NCBI GenBank assembly: GCA_017466375.1
Contig: JAFTUH010000044.1
Location: forward strand, 1-64,000
Reading direction: 5' to 3'
Source of the DNA: Clostridia bacterium
GTDB taxonomy: Bacteria > Bacillota > Clostridia > Oscillospirales > CAG-272
DNA: 64,000 nucleotides
Shown in pieces: positions 8,050 through 16,990 of this stretch. The notes under the pieces are model-generated. The model saw only the letters and a list, made by a program, of their open reading frames with translations, was not told the DNA's origin and ran no database searches. Every line of letters begins with the position of its first letter. Position 1 is the first letter of the stretch. The position numbers were made by a program, and so were the translations under genes.

Positions 8050-9774
8050 TTACGCTCTCCAACTCGGCGTGTAGGTGGAAATATCGATGCCGTCATAGGA
8101 AAGTACGCGGTAGAAATTCGTCGTGCAGAACTCGGGAACGCGCTCATGTGCTGTTTTGGCGGCAGCATGCACGACAGCTCTGTCCTGACAGGAATAGCAG
8201 AAATTGAAGAACGAGAAATTCTTCACACCAATCGACCGCAGTTTGTCCACCCACGCCGCACGGTTCGCCGCACTGGTTTCAACCGGGCTCATGCCGGAGA
8301 AGAACTCCACGCCGTATTTATCGGCAATCTCGATAAACTTAGGCGTTCCCTCCGCAACAGTATCCCAGCTCTCACCGATTTTGCGGCCAACCACAAAATT
8401 ATCGGCAAGATACGCCTTATACTTTTCGAGATCAATGAGACCGTCCTCGTCGATGAAATCACCTTCCACCTCGTAATGATCCATTGCCTCGGCACAGAAA
8501 TGATCGATGAGGCCCTCTTTGCAGAGCATTTCGATATCGACACCCATGCGCTTGGATGCCTCCGGAGAAAATCCGGTGATGACATTGATCGGCACGTGAC
8601 GCCCTTCCTGTTCGTCAAGCTGCTTTGTAAGCTCACGCACAAACTCGGTGAAATATTCACACCAGATCTCCTGGATCCGGGGATCGCTCATCGGCACACG
8701 ACGCGCATCGATTCCGCCGTGTCGCTTAGCAAACGCATCACAGACAGGCTGCTCAAATCCGCAGCGGATACCGCGGTGGGTAATGAGAGAAACGCCGTCA
8801 TGTCCGCGGGCAACAGAGCGTTTGATGTAATCGATGGCGCACTGGCGTACCTCGGGATAGGCAAACGAAGAGATAGCGGTATCGCGTCCGTCACGCGTAA
8901 CAACGTGCCACTCGGGATGTTTTTTCGTGATCGCCCACAGCATCAGAGGTGCAAACGGCAGAGAGGAAAGCCCAACGCACGCGCGGAATCCGGCATACAG
9001 CTTTGCGCCCGTGCTGTGAACGAAATCTGCGCGCGTTTTTACGACGTCGTTCATCTTCTGCGCGGCTTTCCGGTTTGCTTCGTTATAGTTGATCTCGTGT
9101 GTCCAGATACAGCGGTCATGCTCGTCGTACGCTTCCTCATCATAGTAGTCGTCCATGATCTCCTGCGTACAGATCTTCGTGTCCGTATCGATGATGGCAA
9201 CATTCTTGTGCAAGAAGTCCTCAAGCTCGTCCGTACCGATGTAATTGTTCGTATCATTGTCGAAATGGACGTGCAGATTTCGCGGACGGTCGGGGCTGAC
9301 GTACTCTTTGTATGCGGCGATCTCCTCGTCCGTCATCGGTACGCAGCGAAGCCACACAAGTGTCGTAATGCTTCCGCTTCTCTTATGCTTGCGCAGAATG
9401 ATCTCACGGTCACTCAGATCGGCACAGCACCAGAAATGCTCCTCCACACACTCGTTATACCACCACTGGACCTTCGGCGGAAACTGTGTGCAGTTTTCGA
9501 TATCCGTGAAATGCTTCACGTTATCCATTTTCATCAGAAGAGAGAATCCGCCGTCCATACGGGTAGACGTAACAAAAACTTTGTGCCATCCCGTAAGCTT
9601 CGGCTGGAGAATAACATCTGCAGGATGGCTGCTGTCGCCGGTAATCAGGGCTTTTCCCTTCACACAGGATGTCTCATACGGCATTACGCTCCACAGATCC
9701 TTTTTCTGAGTATCCGAGAGCACCTCTTTGTTCTTTACGATTTCGTTCAGGTTTGAAAAAACAATACCTTCCAT
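8050..9774 (-). CDS. Array copy 6: TIM-barrel-like paralogue
   Basis: 574 residues, start MEGIVFSNLNEIVKN. Family blocks are all present: TGWHKVFV, FWCCADLSDREI, WLRCVPMTDEE, HVHFDNDTN, TRDGR with SFAYPEV, DGVSL, FEQPVCDAF and the terminal STYTPSWRA. It pairs with copy 7 through the segment KRHGGIDARRVPM. Its barrel has HDGVSL where most copies have YDGVSL. The gap to copy 5 downstream is 24 bp and to copy 7 upstream 21 bp, both just long enough for a ribosome binding site, which implies one mRNA with copies 8, 7 and 5. Confidence 0.85.
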   Translation of the reverse strand: MEGIVFSNLNEIVKNKEVLSDTQKKDLWSVMPYETSCVKGKALITGDSSHPADVILQPKLTGWHKVFVTSTRMDGGFSLLMKMDNVKHFTDIENCTQFPPKVQWWYNECVEEHFWCCADLSDREIILRKHKRSGSITTLVWLRCVPMTDEEIAAYKEYVSPDRPRNLHVHFDNDTNNYIGTDELEDFLHKNVAIIDTDTKICTQEIMDDYYDEEAYDEHDRCIWTHEINYNEANRKAAQKMNDVVKTRADFVHSTGAKLYAGFRACVGLSSLPFAPLMLWAITKKHPEWHVVTRDGRDTAISSFAYPEVRQCAIDYIKRSVARGHDGVSLITHRGIRCGFEQPVCDAFAKRHGGIDARRVPMSDPRIQEIWCEYFTEFVRELTKQLDEQEGRHVPINVITGFSPEASKRMGVDIEMLCKEGLIDHFCAEAMDHYEVEGDFIDEDGLIDLEKYKAYLADNFVVGRKIGESWDTVAEGTPKFIEIADKYGVEFFSGMSPVETSAANRAAWVDKLRSIGVKNFSFFNFCYSCQDRAVVHAAAKTAHERVPEFCTTNFYRVLSYDGIDISTYTPSWRA

Positions 9775-9795
9775 AATTTTCTCCTCGCTAGGTAT

Positions 9796-11535
9796 TTATG
9801 GACGCGAAACGCTTGCGTTGTAGGTGGAAATATCGACGCCGCCAAGCGAAAGGATACGGTAGAAATTCGGCGTATAGTATTCGGGGTAATTCTTTTCGTG
9901 TCCCGTTTTCGCTGCGGCATAGACAATCGGTCGGATACGGCAGCCGTCGTGACAGAAGTTGAAGAACGAGAAGTTTTCCGCCCCCAGTTCCCTGAGTTTT
10001 TGGATCCATTCGATACGTCTCAGGGGAGGTATCATGTTGTTCGGGCTCATTCCGGCGAAAAACTCGACGCCGTATTTCTTGGAGATTTCCAGAAACTTCG
10101 GAGTACCATCCTTCACAAGATCCCAACTCTCACCGAAGCGGCGGCCGACGACGATCGTCTTGCACAAAACCTGTCTGTATTTCTCCATATCGATCAGCCC
10201 GTCTTCACCCATGCAGGATCCGAGATGCGCCTCATAAATATCCATCGCTTCGGCACAGAAATGATCGATCACGCCCGCTTTACAGAGCGCCTCCACATCT
10301 ACCCCCATGCGTCTGGATGCTTCGGGGGTATATCCCGTGATCACGTTGATCGGAACATGCCGCCCCTGCTGCTCGTCGAGTTCACGGTGCAGATCGCACA
10401 CAAACTGCGTGAAAAACTCGCACCAGATATCCAAAAGGCGGTCATCGTTCATTGGCACGCGGCGGGCATCGATTCCTCCGTGGCGTCGGGCGAATTCGTC
10501 GCAGACAGGCTGTTCAAAGCCGAAGCGGATACCGCGGTGACAAATCAGGGATACACCGTCATATCCGCGGGCGACCGCTCTTTTCAGGTAGTCGATCGCA
10601 TACCGCCGCACCTCGGGATACGCAAAGGAAAGGATCCCCGTTCTTCTGCCGTCTCGCGTATAGCAGGAGAATTCGGGATTCTTTTTGACAAAAGTGCTAA
10701 AAAGGAGAGGCACGAACGGCGGCGACATCAAGGAAACGGAGGCACGATAGCCTGCATAGAGTTTGACACCCATAGAGTGCATCAAATCGGCACGTGTCTT
10801 TACGATCTCGTCCATTTTGGCTGCAGCACGGCGGCACTGATCATTATAATGCGGCCAACGCTGTTGGAGGACTCTGTCCGTTTCGTCGTATGCATCCTCC
10901 TCGAACACGTCGTCCAAGATCTCCTGTGTGCAGATCTTCGCATCCGTATCCTTCACGGTATAGTTGAGCATGAGGAGATCTTCCATTTTATCAGTGCCGT
11001 GGAGATCGTTCGAATCGTTGTCGTAATGGACGTGCAGATTCCGTCTGCCGTCGGCATTGACGTAATCCTTATACTCGGCGATTTCTTCCTCCGTCATCGG
11101 AACACAGCGAAGCCATACAAGTGTGGAGATACTGTCGATATTGCTCTTATGCTTGCGGAGCACAATGTCCCGTCCTGTCAGATCGGCACAGCACCAGAAC
11201 TGCTCTTCGACCGTCTCATTAGTAGAGTGCGACTCCTCAGCGGTCACGTAGCTGTCGTGGATAGTCATGAAATGCTCTTCGTTATCCAGCTTCATAAGGA
11301 GCCAGAAATCTCCGACCATGCGGATGGAGGAGACGAAAATCTTATGCCATCCCGAAAGGTTCGGAGAAAGCACGACATCCTTCGGCGCGCCCGAATACGT
11401 AGACATCAGTGCGTTTCCCGAAATTTTTGCAGTCTCATACGGCATGACGCACCAGCGGTCGTTATCCGGTCGCTCACTTACGGCATCGGGATTCTTTACG
11501 ATCTTTTCAAGATCAGAAAATACGATTCCTTCCAT
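9796..11535 (-). CDS. Array copy 7: TIM-barrel-like paralogue, atypical C-terminus
   Basis: 579 residues from the ATG at 11535, chosen over one 24 bp upstream because it matches the family start MEGIVFSDLEKIVKN and follows an AGGAG site. Blocks: WCCADLTGRDI (Gly for Asp), HVHYDNDSN, TRDGRRTGILSFAYPEV, DGVSL, HRGIRFGFEQPVCDEF, RHGGIDARRVP. The late barrel differs: the MSPNN segment has a short insertion, and the protein ends STYNASVSRP rather than the usual WRG or WRA. That suggests tail replacement by a small indel near the stop. Nearest relative is copy 6. Confidence 0.85.
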   Translation of the reverse strand: MEGIVFSDLEKIVKNPDAVSERPDNDRWCVMPYETAKISGNALMSTYSGAPKDVVLSPNLSGWHKIFVSSIRMVGDFWLLMKLDNEEHFMTIHDSYVTAEESHSTNETVEEQFWCCADLTGRDIVLRKHKSNIDSISTLVWLRCVPMTEEEIAEYKDYVNADGRRNLHVHYDNDSNDLHGTDKMEDLLMLNYTVKDTDAKICTQEILDDVFEEDAYDETDRVLQQRWPHYNDQCRRAAAKMDEIVKTRADLMHSMGVKLYAGYRASVSLMSPPFVPLLFSTFVKKNPEFSCYTRDGRRTGILSFAYPEVRRYAIDYLKRAVARGYDGVSLICHRGIRFGFEQPVCDEFARRHGGIDARRVPMNDDRLLDIWCEFFTQFVCDLHRELDEQQGRHVPINVITGYTPEASRRMGVDVEALCKAGVIDHFCAEAMDIYEAHLGSCMGEDGLIDMEKYRQVLCKTIVVGRRFGESWDLVKDGTPKFLEISKKYGVEFFAGMSPNNMIPPLRRIEWIQKLRELGAENFSFFNFCHDGCRIRPIVYAAAKTGHEKNYPEYYTPNFYRILSLGGVDISTYNASVSRP

Positions 11536-11559
11536 TACTCTTTTCTCCTTTCCTCCCAT

Positions 11560-13284
11560 TTAGCCGCGCCAGCTTGCAATATATGTGGACATATCCATAC
11601 CGTCGTATGAAAAGACGCGGTAGAAATTCGGGGTGTAATATGCGGGGAATCGCTTTTCATGACCGATTTTTCTCATGGCGTAAATCAGTGTTCTGTCACG
11701 GCAGATTTTCACGAAATTGCACACCGAAAAGTTCTCTACCCCGGCTGCGGCAAGCTTCTCAAGCCAGTCGCGGCGATTCCCTGCATGGATTCCGGCAGGC
11801 GTTGTCCCGCAGAAAAATGCCGTTCCGTATTTTCTGGTGAGCTCGATAAACTCTTTTGCACCCTCAGCGATTTTACCAAAATCCTTCTCGTCTGTACGGT
11901 GCACCGTAAACGTCTGTGCGAGAACCTCTTTGTACTTTGCAAGGTCGATCCGTCCGTCCGCATCAATGCAGCCGTCGATATGCTTTTCGGTAAGTTCCAT
12001 CGCTTCGGCAGTAACGTGATCGATCAGTCCCTCTTTGCAGAGTGCTGCAATATCGACACCCATTCTCAAAGAAGTCTCGGGCGTAACGCCCGTTACGACA
12101 TGGATCGGAACGTATCTTCCCTCCTCAGCCGTGAGCTGTGCCTTTAGATCGCGCACGAACTGCGTAAAGTATTCACACCAGATCTCCGTAAGACGGGAAT
12201 CGTTCATCGGGATACGGCGGGCATCTTCTCCTTCATACCGGCGGGCAAATTCGTCCAGTACCGGCTGTTCAAAGGCTGTACGGATACCGCGGTGCGCGAT
12301 CAGCGTTACACCGTCGTACCCACGCTTGACGGCACGTTTGACCGTATCGATCGCATACTGACGGACCGCAGGATAGGCAAACGACGCAATCGTCGTCCGT
12401 CTGCCGTCACGCGTATAGCAGGCGTACTCGGGATGCTCCTGAATAAACGACCACGCAAGCGGCGGAGCGAACGGCGGTGCCGTAATCGCAAGATGCGCAG
12501 TATAGCCCGCGTAGAGCTCAGCACCGATTCCGTGCACGTAATCCGCGCGGAGTTTTACGATCTCATCCATCTTGGCAGATGCTTTGCGGCATGCTTCATT
12601 ATATTCGGTTTCGGGATCGACAAGCGGTCTGTCATCCCCCGCGTACTTCTCCTCACAGAAATCGTCCCCGATCTCCTGTGTGCAGATTCTGACATCAGTA
12701 TCTTTGAGAGGCGTATAAAAGCTGAGGATCTTCTCCTCGGTATCCGTGCCGGCGGTTACGTTCGTCTCGTTACTTAGCACAACATGCAGATTCCGACTGT
12801 CCTCGGCACGCATGTATTCCTTGTACTCGGCAACTTCCTCCTCCGTCATCGGCACAAAACGGAGCCACGCAAGAAGCGGAGCGCATCTTCTGTCCTTATC
12901 CTTATGAAAAATGATCTCGCGGTCTGTAAGATCTGCACAGCACCAGAAAATCTCCTCAAAGGATTCACCGGGGTGCCACGCGCTCAAAGGTGAATACGCG
13001 CTGTTTTTGATCTGTGTGAAGCTTGGCTCGTTGTCGAGTTTGATCTCCAAAAAGAAGCCCCAGACAAGACGTGCCGAGGCAACGTAAATCTTATACCAAC
13101 CGGAAAGATTGGGCTGCAGGATCGCATCCGCCGGAGTACCGATATCCGCGGCAACAAGTCCCTTTCCGGAAAATTCTCCTGTTTCATAGGACATAATGCC
13201 CCAGCGATCGTTTTTCTGAATGACACTCGTGACCTCCGGATTCTTTACGATTTCATCCAGGTTGGAAATGAGAATTCCGTCCAT
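11560..13284 (-). CDS. Array copy 8: TIM-barrel-like paralogue
   Basis: 574 residues, start MDGILISNLDEIVKN. First gene after a terminator and a private promoter, so it leads the 8-7-6-5 unit. The HxHxD motif at the end of the N-terminal domain is eroded: it reads NLHVVLSNET, losing the second His. The barrel blocks TRDGR, DGVTL, HRG, FEQPVLDEF and DARRIPM are intact. The usual FFAGMSP reads FFCGTTPAG, and INVITG reads IHVVTG. These changes make it one of the more diverged members while keeping all core acidic residues. No signal peptide. Confidence 0.85.
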   Translation of the reverse strand: MDGILISNLDEIVKNPEVTSVIQKNDRWGIMSYETGEFSGKGLVAADIGTPADAILQPNLSGWYKIYVASARLVWGFFLEIKLDNEPSFTQIKNSAYSPLSAWHPGESFEEIFWCCADLTDREIIFHKDKDRRCAPLLAWLRFVPMTEEEVAEYKEYMRAEDSRNLHVVLSNETNVTAGTDTEEKILSFYTPLKDTDVRICTQEIGDDFCEEKYAGDDRPLVDPETEYNEACRKASAKMDEIVKLRADYVHGIGAELYAGYTAHLAITAPPFAPPLAWSFIQEHPEYACYTRDGRRTTIASFAYPAVRQYAIDTVKRAVKRGYDGVTLIAHRGIRTAFEQPVLDEFARRYEGEDARRIPMNDSRLTEIWCEYFTQFVRDLKAQLTAEEGRYVPIHVVTGVTPETSLRMGVDIAALCKEGLIDHVTAEAMELTEKHIDGCIDADGRIDLAKYKEVLAQTFTVHRTDEKDFGKIAEGAKEFIELTRKYGTAFFCGTTPAGIHAGNRRDWLEKLAAAGVENFSVCNFVKICRDRTLIYAMRKIGHEKRFPAYYTPNFYRVFSYDGMDMSTYIASWRG

Positions 13285-13332
13285 ATCTGTTACATCTCCT
13301 GTCTCAAAAATGTCATTGTTTTCCTACCTCAA

Positions 13333-13361
13333 AGTATATAGGAAAAAGCAAAAAGAAACAA
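13333..13361 (-). promoter_or_regulatory. Promoter of array copies 8-5
   Basis: Minus strand: -35 TTGTTT (13356-13361), 17-bp spacer, -10 TATACT (13333-13338). The -35 box lies inside the arm of the terminator hairpin of copy 9. No GGAC-N17-GTCC operator is seen here, unlike copies 3, 4 and 10. Confidence 0.6.
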
Positions 13362-13391
13362 TTGCAATTTGTTGGAAATTGCAATTGTTTC
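13355..13391 (-). terminator. Terminator after array copy 9
   Basis: 15-bp perfect inverted repeat (AAACAATTGCAATTT and its complement, loop of 5) followed on the minus strand by T-rich sequence. It lies 10 bp past the stop of copy 9. Confidence 0.75.
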
Positions 13392-13400
13392 AAGAAGGAA

Positions 13401-15128
13401 TCAGCCGTTCCAGTGCGGCATGTATGTGGAGATGTCCACACCGTCCAGACTCATGACGCGGTAGGGGGTCAGACGGCAGTATTCGAGGTTAACTTTGTCG
13501 TGTCCGACCTTTGTCATTGTGTGGTATACGGGAATATCCTGTGAGGAGTGGCAGAAGTTGAAGAACGCGATGTTTTTCATGCCGAGCGCTTTCAGATCGT
13601 CCACCCAGTTGTGGTAATCCTCCGCACACCGCGGACGGTGCGCCATAATCGGTGCGAAATACTCGATTCCGTACTGATCCGCAATCGCCTTGTATGCAAG
13701 AGAGCCCTCTTTGACAAGATCCCAGATACCGCCGTATTTACGGGAGACCATGTACTGCTTCGGCAGACGGCGCTTATACTCGTCGAGATCGATAAGACCG
13801 TCCTCACCGACACAGCCGGAGAGATTCTCGTACGTCTCCATGCAGCAGCCGGTGATGTAGTCAATAAGACCTTCCTTCGCCATCGCTTCGACGTCCACAC
13901 CGACACGGCGGGAGATCTCGGGCGTATAGCCGGTGATAATATTGATGCCGACGTGTCTGCCTGCGGATGCATCAAGCTCCTTACGCAGACGGCGGATGAA
14001 ATCGGTGATAAACGAGCACCAGACGTCTTTCAGACGCGGATCGTCCATCGGTACACGGCGCGCGTCCAGTCCGTCATAGCGGCGAGCAAACTCGTCCAGC
14101 ACAGGCTGCTCAAAAGCGATATGCATCCCTCTCTGGAACAACAGCGATACACCGTCAAAGCCGTAAGAGACAAGCTCCTTCAGATACTCGATAACGTAGT
14201 CCTGCGTCTCCTTGTATGCATAGGATGCGATCGGCACGCGGCGTCCGTCACGGGTGTAGATATGGCACGCGGGATGTGCGGCGGTGAATTTCATGACCTC
14301 GCCCGATTTATTCGGAGAGGAAGCGTCACCGAGAGACATACGGAGACCGGCATATGCCTTGGTACCGAATTCGTGCATAAGAGCGACGCGTGCGCGGGCA
14401 ATCTCCGCAAAGAGCGCGGCGGCGTCCGCGTTGCCGTCCGCGTACTCGTTCGACTGGCTGTTGAGCCGTCTTGCGGCAGGAGAATTCGGCGCATGTGAAT
14501 ACAGCTTCTCAAGGCACTCGATCGTGACGAGCTTCGCGTCGGTATTCTCAACACTCGTCAGTTTGAGGAGCGCGTCATCGACGTTCTTGACACCGTAGAA
14601 CAGATTTGTATCCCCATCGAAGTGGAGATGCAGATTTCTGTGTCCTTCGGGATTGATATAATCTTTGTACTCGGCAATCTCCTCTTCCGTCATCGGCACG
14701 CAGCGTACCCACACAAGCGGAGAGAGACCGCCATAAGCGGGGGCCTTCTTCACGATAATCTCACGGTCGGTGAGATCTGCACACCGCCAAAAAGACTCCT
14801 CTGCATACTCCATGCGCGACCACTGTCCGGAAGAGGGATAGGAGGAATCGTTGAAAAACTTGAAATACTTCTCGTTATCAAGCTTCAGGCGGAACGAGTA
14901 TCCGCCGGCGATCTTCCACGAAGCAATGAAAATTTTATACCAGCCCGTAAGTTTCGGGGCGAGGATCAGATCGGCAGGATGATCGTCCTCACGGGTCACA
15001 AGGCAGTTGCCCGTAACTTCATCGATTTCGTACGGGAGGACACCCCAGCATCCGTCCTTGATCGGCTCGCTGATTGCGTCCTGATTTTTCACGAGCTCAT
15101 TGACGTTTGAAAATACAATACCTTCCAT
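13401..15128 (-). CDS. Array copy 9: TIM-barrel-like paralogue
   Basis: 575 residues from the ATG at 15128 (MEGIVFSNVNELVKN), preceded by AGGAGGG. Blocks: TGWYKIFIASWKI, FWRCADLTDREI, WVRCVPMTEEE, HLHFDGDTN, SVENTDAK, TRDGRRVPIASYAYKET, FDGVSLLFQRG (Gln for His), FEQPVLDEF, YDGLDARRVPM, EDGLIDLDEY, STYMPHWNG. It forms a subfamily with copies 3, 10, 11 and 12, marked by EGHRN before the HxH and by DGLDAR. The 14-bp gap to copy 10 implies co-transcription from the copy 10 promoter; a strong hairpin follows the stop. Confidence 0.85.
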   Translation of the reverse strand: MEGIVFSNVNELVKNQDAISEPIKDGCWGVLPYEIDEVTGNCLVTREDDHPADLILAPKLTGWYKIFIASWKIAGGYSFRLKLDNEKYFKFFNDSSYPSSGQWSRMEYAEESFWRCADLTDREIIVKKAPAYGGLSPLVWVRCVPMTEEEIAEYKDYINPEGHRNLHLHFDGDTNLFYGVKNVDDALLKLTSVENTDAKLVTIECLEKLYSHAPNSPAARRLNSQSNEYADGNADAAALFAEIARARVALMHEFGTKAYAGLRMSLGDASSPNKSGEVMKFTAAHPACHIYTRDGRRVPIASYAYKETQDYVIEYLKELVSYGFDGVSLLFQRGMHIAFEQPVLDEFARRYDGLDARRVPMDDPRLKDVWCSFITDFIRRLRKELDASAGRHVGINIITGYTPEISRRVGVDVEAMAKEGLIDYITGCCMETYENLSGCVGEDGLIDLDEYKRRLPKQYMVSRKYGGIWDLVKEGSLAYKAIADQYGIEYFAPIMAHRPRCAEDYHNWVDDLKALGMKNIAFFNFCHSSQDIPVYHTMTKVGHDKVNLEYCRLTPYRVMSLDGVDISTYMPHWNG

Positions 15129-15142
15129 TGTTTTCCCTCCTA

Positions 15143-16867
15143 TCAGCCCATCCAGTGCGGCATATACGTGGAAATATCGCAGTCGTCCATGCTCATAATG
15201 CGGTAGTGATTCAATCGGCAATATTCAAGATTGACCTCATCGTGACCGAATTTGGTCGTCGTATGACGAACTGCCACATCCTGCGAGGAATGGCAGAAAT
15301 TGAAGAAGTTGATATTCTTCACGCCAAGCACTTTGAGGTCCTTAACCCAGTTTATGTAGTCCTCCGCCTTTGTTTTGATATTCGGGGAGAGGGGCGCGAA
15401 GTAATCGATGCCGTATTTGTCGGCGATCGCCTGATACTGGAGAGAGCCTTCTTTGGTAAGCTCCCACGACTCGCCGAATCGTCTGCAGACCATGGCCTGC
15501 TTACGGAGTGCCTTCGTATACACGTCCATTTTGATGAGTCCGTTCTCGTCAAGGCATCCGCCGAGACGTTCGTACGTCTCCATACAATCACCGCAGATGT
15601 GGTCGATCAGTCCCGCTTTTGCGAGTTCCTCGACATCGATACCGATGCGGCGCGAGATTTCGGGCGTATAGCCGGTAATGATGTTGATCGGCACATGTCT
15701 GCCGGCAAATGCATCCAACTCATCGCGCAGACGGCGGATGAACGCAGTAAGGAACGAGCACCAGACGTCCTTCAGCCGTGCATCGTCCATCGGAACGAGA
15801 CGTGCATCCAGTCCGTCATATCGGCGAGCAAACTCGTCGAGAACAGGCTGCTCAAACGCGATATGCATACCTCTGTGGAAGAAGAGAGAGACACCGTCAT
15901 AGCCGTAGCCGATAAATTTTTTGAGATAGTCAATGACAAAATCCCACACGGCGGGGTACGCATAGGAAAGCGTAGCCACTGCCCTGCCGTCTCTTGTATA
16001 GAGGTAGTACTCAGGATGCTCCTCGACAAACGGCACACGAAAACCTTGTTCCACCGGCACGTAATTCTTACCGATCGACATACGGAGTCCTGCATACGCG
16101 AGCGTACCGAAATCGTGCAGCATATCGACACGTGCTTTGGAAATCTCGGGCATGAGATTGGCCGCATTCTCGTTTTCATCCGAATACTTGTTGGAGTGCG
16201 TTCTGAGACGTCTGTCCGTCGTATACTTTGTGGAATAATCGTAAAGGCTTTCCATAACCTCCTGGGTGACGATCTTCGCATCCGTATTCTCGACGCTGGA
16301 CAGCTTCATAAGCGAATCCTCAACAGAATGGATTCCCCAGATATAGTTCGCGTCGTTATCGAAGTGGAGGTGCATATTTCTGTGCCCTTCGGGATTGATA
16401 TAATCCTTATAAGCGGAGATCTCCTCCTCCGTCATCGGCACACAGCGCACCCAGACGAGCGGGGCGACACCGGCTCTGTTCGGCTTTTTGACGATAATCT
16501 CACGGTCGGTGAGATCGGCACAGCGCCAAAAGAGCTCCTCGACCGTCTCCATATACGTCCACTGCCCCCACGAGGGATAAAACGAGTCGTTCACAAAGTT
16601 GAAATACTTATCATTATCCAGCTTCATGCGGAACGAGTAGCCGCCGTCCAGCTTCCATGTACCGATAAAAACCTTATGCCAGCCTTTAAGCTTCGGTGCG
16701 AGGACCAGATCCTCGGGATACTCTTCCTCGGCTGCTGCAAGGCAGTTGCCGCTTACATCCTCCGCCACGTACGGCATGACGTACCAGTGATCGGGGGCAT
16801 ATTCCTTCGTAAGAACGTCAGGATTCTTTACGATTTCGTCCAGCTTGGAAAATACGATTCCATCCAT
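15143..16867 (-). CDS. Array copy 10: TIM-barrel-like paralogue
   Basis: 574 residues from the ATG at 16867 (MDGIVFSKLDEIVKN), behind an AAGGAG site. Blocks: KGWHKVFIGTWKL, FWRCADLTDREI, HLHFDNDAN, SVENTDAK, TRDGRAVATLSYAYPAV, YGYDGVSLFFHRG, FEQPVLDEF, DGLDARLVPM, STYMPHWMG. Near-relative of copies 3 and 9. It is the first gene of a two-gene unit (10, 9) with its own promoter and GGAC-N17-GTCC operator. The variant ENGLI replaces EDGLI in the block that is acidic in most other copies. Confidence 0.85.
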   Translation of the reverse strand: MDGIVFSKLDEIVKNPDVLTKEYAPDHWYVMPYVAEDVSGNCLAAAEEEYPEDLVLAPKLKGWHKVFIGTWKLDGGYSFRMKLDNDKYFNFVNDSFYPSWGQWTYMETVEELFWRCADLTDREIIVKKPNRAGVAPLVWVRCVPMTEEEISAYKDYINPEGHRNMHLHFDNDANYIWGIHSVEDSLMKLSSVENTDAKIVTQEVMESLYDYSTKYTTDRRLRTHSNKYSDENENAANLMPEISKARVDMLHDFGTLAYAGLRMSIGKNYVPVEQGFRVPFVEEHPEYYLYTRDGRAVATLSYAYPAVWDFVIDYLKKFIGYGYDGVSLFFHRGMHIAFEQPVLDEFARRYDGLDARLVPMDDARLKDVWCSFLTAFIRRLRDELDAFAGRHVPINIITGYTPEISRRIGIDVEELAKAGLIDHICGDCMETYERLGGCLDENGLIKMDVYTKALRKQAMVCRRFGESWELTKEGSLQYQAIADKYGIDYFAPLSPNIKTKAEDYINWVKDLKVLGVKNINFFNFCHSSQDVAVRHTTTKFGHDEVNLEYCRLNHYRIMSMDDCDISTYMPHWMG

Positions 16868-16914
16868 GAATATTACTCCTTTTTTGCGTTCACAGCACAC
16901 ATCGGCTTGAGATA

Positions 16915-16943
16915 AGTATAGCAAAAAGAACCTATCTCTTCAA
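16915..16943 (-). promoter_or_regulatory. Promoter of array copies 10-9
   Basis: Minus strand: -35 TTGAAG (16938-16943), 17-bp spacer, -10 TATACT (16915-16920), followed by a leader of about 47 bp to the ATG. Confidence 0.7.
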
Positions 16944-16949
16944 TATTAC

Positions 16950-16982
16950 GAGAGGACATTTTGGGGAAAGCAGTGTCCGCTT
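16950..16982. promoter_or_regulatory. Candidate operator before array copy 10
   Basis: GGAC (16954-16957) and GTCC (16975-16978) separated by 17 bp, with the outer arm edge again 6 bp from the -35 box. Outer arm bases differ from the copy 4 site; core and spacing are conserved. Confidence 0.55.
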
Positions 16983-16990
16983 CTCAAAAA

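Noticed and set aside
13355..13391. Large palindrome between array copies 8 and 9 considered as another regulator operator
   Set aside because: It lies 10 bp after a stop, has a 15-bp stem and a T-rich tail on the coding strand, so a terminator explains it better, although the -35 box overlaps it.
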